The notes below the pieces were generated by a model. The model saw nothing but the letters and a program-made list of their open reading frames with translations, was not told the origin of the DNA and ran no database searches. From Clostridium celatum DSM 1785 (GTDB taxonomy: Bacteria; Bacillota; Clostridia; Clostridiales; Clostridiaceae): a stretch of DNA of 64,000 bases. The stretch covers positions 1 through 64,000 of the forward strand of contig NZ_KB291645.1 in NCBI RefSeq assembly GCF_000320405.1, written 5' to 3'. Each line of letters starts with the position of its first letter. Positions within the stretch are counted from its first letter, which is position 1. Of this stretch, positions 63,873 to 64,000 are shown in pieces. Both the position numbers and the translations under genes were made by a program.

Positions 63873-64000
63873 GTATTTTTACTTAACACTTTTATTTTTT
63901 TATTTGACCTTAAGTATAACGCTTGTAAACAGTGTCTTTCCTATACTTTAAATAATTTAAAACTTTTCCTTTACTCTAGTATTTTAATTACAAAAATACT

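Overview
The window looks like a Clostridium sensu stricto chromosome. It is very AT-rich, and its flanks carry conserved Firmicutes operons: codY, rpsB-tsf-pyrH-frr-uppS-cdsA-dxr-rseP-ispG to the left, and ylxM-ffh-rpsP-khpA-rimM-trmD-rplS-rbgA-rnhB to the right. Almost everything reads on the minus strand. The exceptions are rubrerythrin, yraN, a phage regulator, a tiny membrane-peptide gene and an IS passenger gene.

Left flank (1-17,970). An M-box (Mg2+) riboswitch reads off the left edge. It is followed by a FliB-like protein, rubrerythrin, a ~0.5 kb MITE-like inverted-repeat element, and the isoprenoid, phospholipid and translation operon. cdsA in that operon carries a nonsense codon and a frameshift. 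codY, topA and dprA follow, then the 3' part of comM (yifB).

Prophage (about 17,968-57,090, ~39 kb). It sits inside comM. The 5' end of comM lies at 57,084-57,181 and the 3' part at 16,542-17,974, with a 7-bp shared core at both junctions. On the minus strand from right to left the prophage contains: (i) 51.3-57.0 kb, a plasmid- or IME-like module with an FtsK-type ATPase, a replication-relaxation protein, small DNA-binding and membrane proteins, and two structured non-coding stretches; (ii) a PD-(D/E)XK protein and a divergent regulator; (iii) an early module with a 1,032-aa two-barrel RNA polymerase of the YonO/QDE-1 type (DLDGD motif) and two SF2-type ATPases, but no recognisable DNA polymerase, primase or SSB; (iv) a ~0.5 kb hairpin-rich non-coding stretch and a 1,929-bp IS1595-type insertion with an 8-bp target duplication; (v) HNH, TerS, TerL, portal, protease, HK97 capsid, connectors, major tail protein, tape measure, Dit, Tal-like protein, tail fibre and XkdX; (vi) a large serine recombinase beside attL. 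I find no endolysin or holin. The recombinase and the portal gene each have a single-base frameshift, so the prophage is probably defective, unless these indels are sequence errors.

Right flank (57,182-64,000). yraN is divergent from comM and convergent with rnhB. The signal-recognition and ribosome-maturation operon follows, driven by a strong promoter in front of ylxM.

The most interesting material is the RNA polymerase module. Perfect 29-bp inverted repeats bound it (41,457 and 47,678). A family of hairpin elements (37,288; 39,584; 43,643; 47,023) lies between its genes and at the head of the putative large RNA. These could be promoters, processing sites or recombination sites belonging to an uncharacterised phage expression system.
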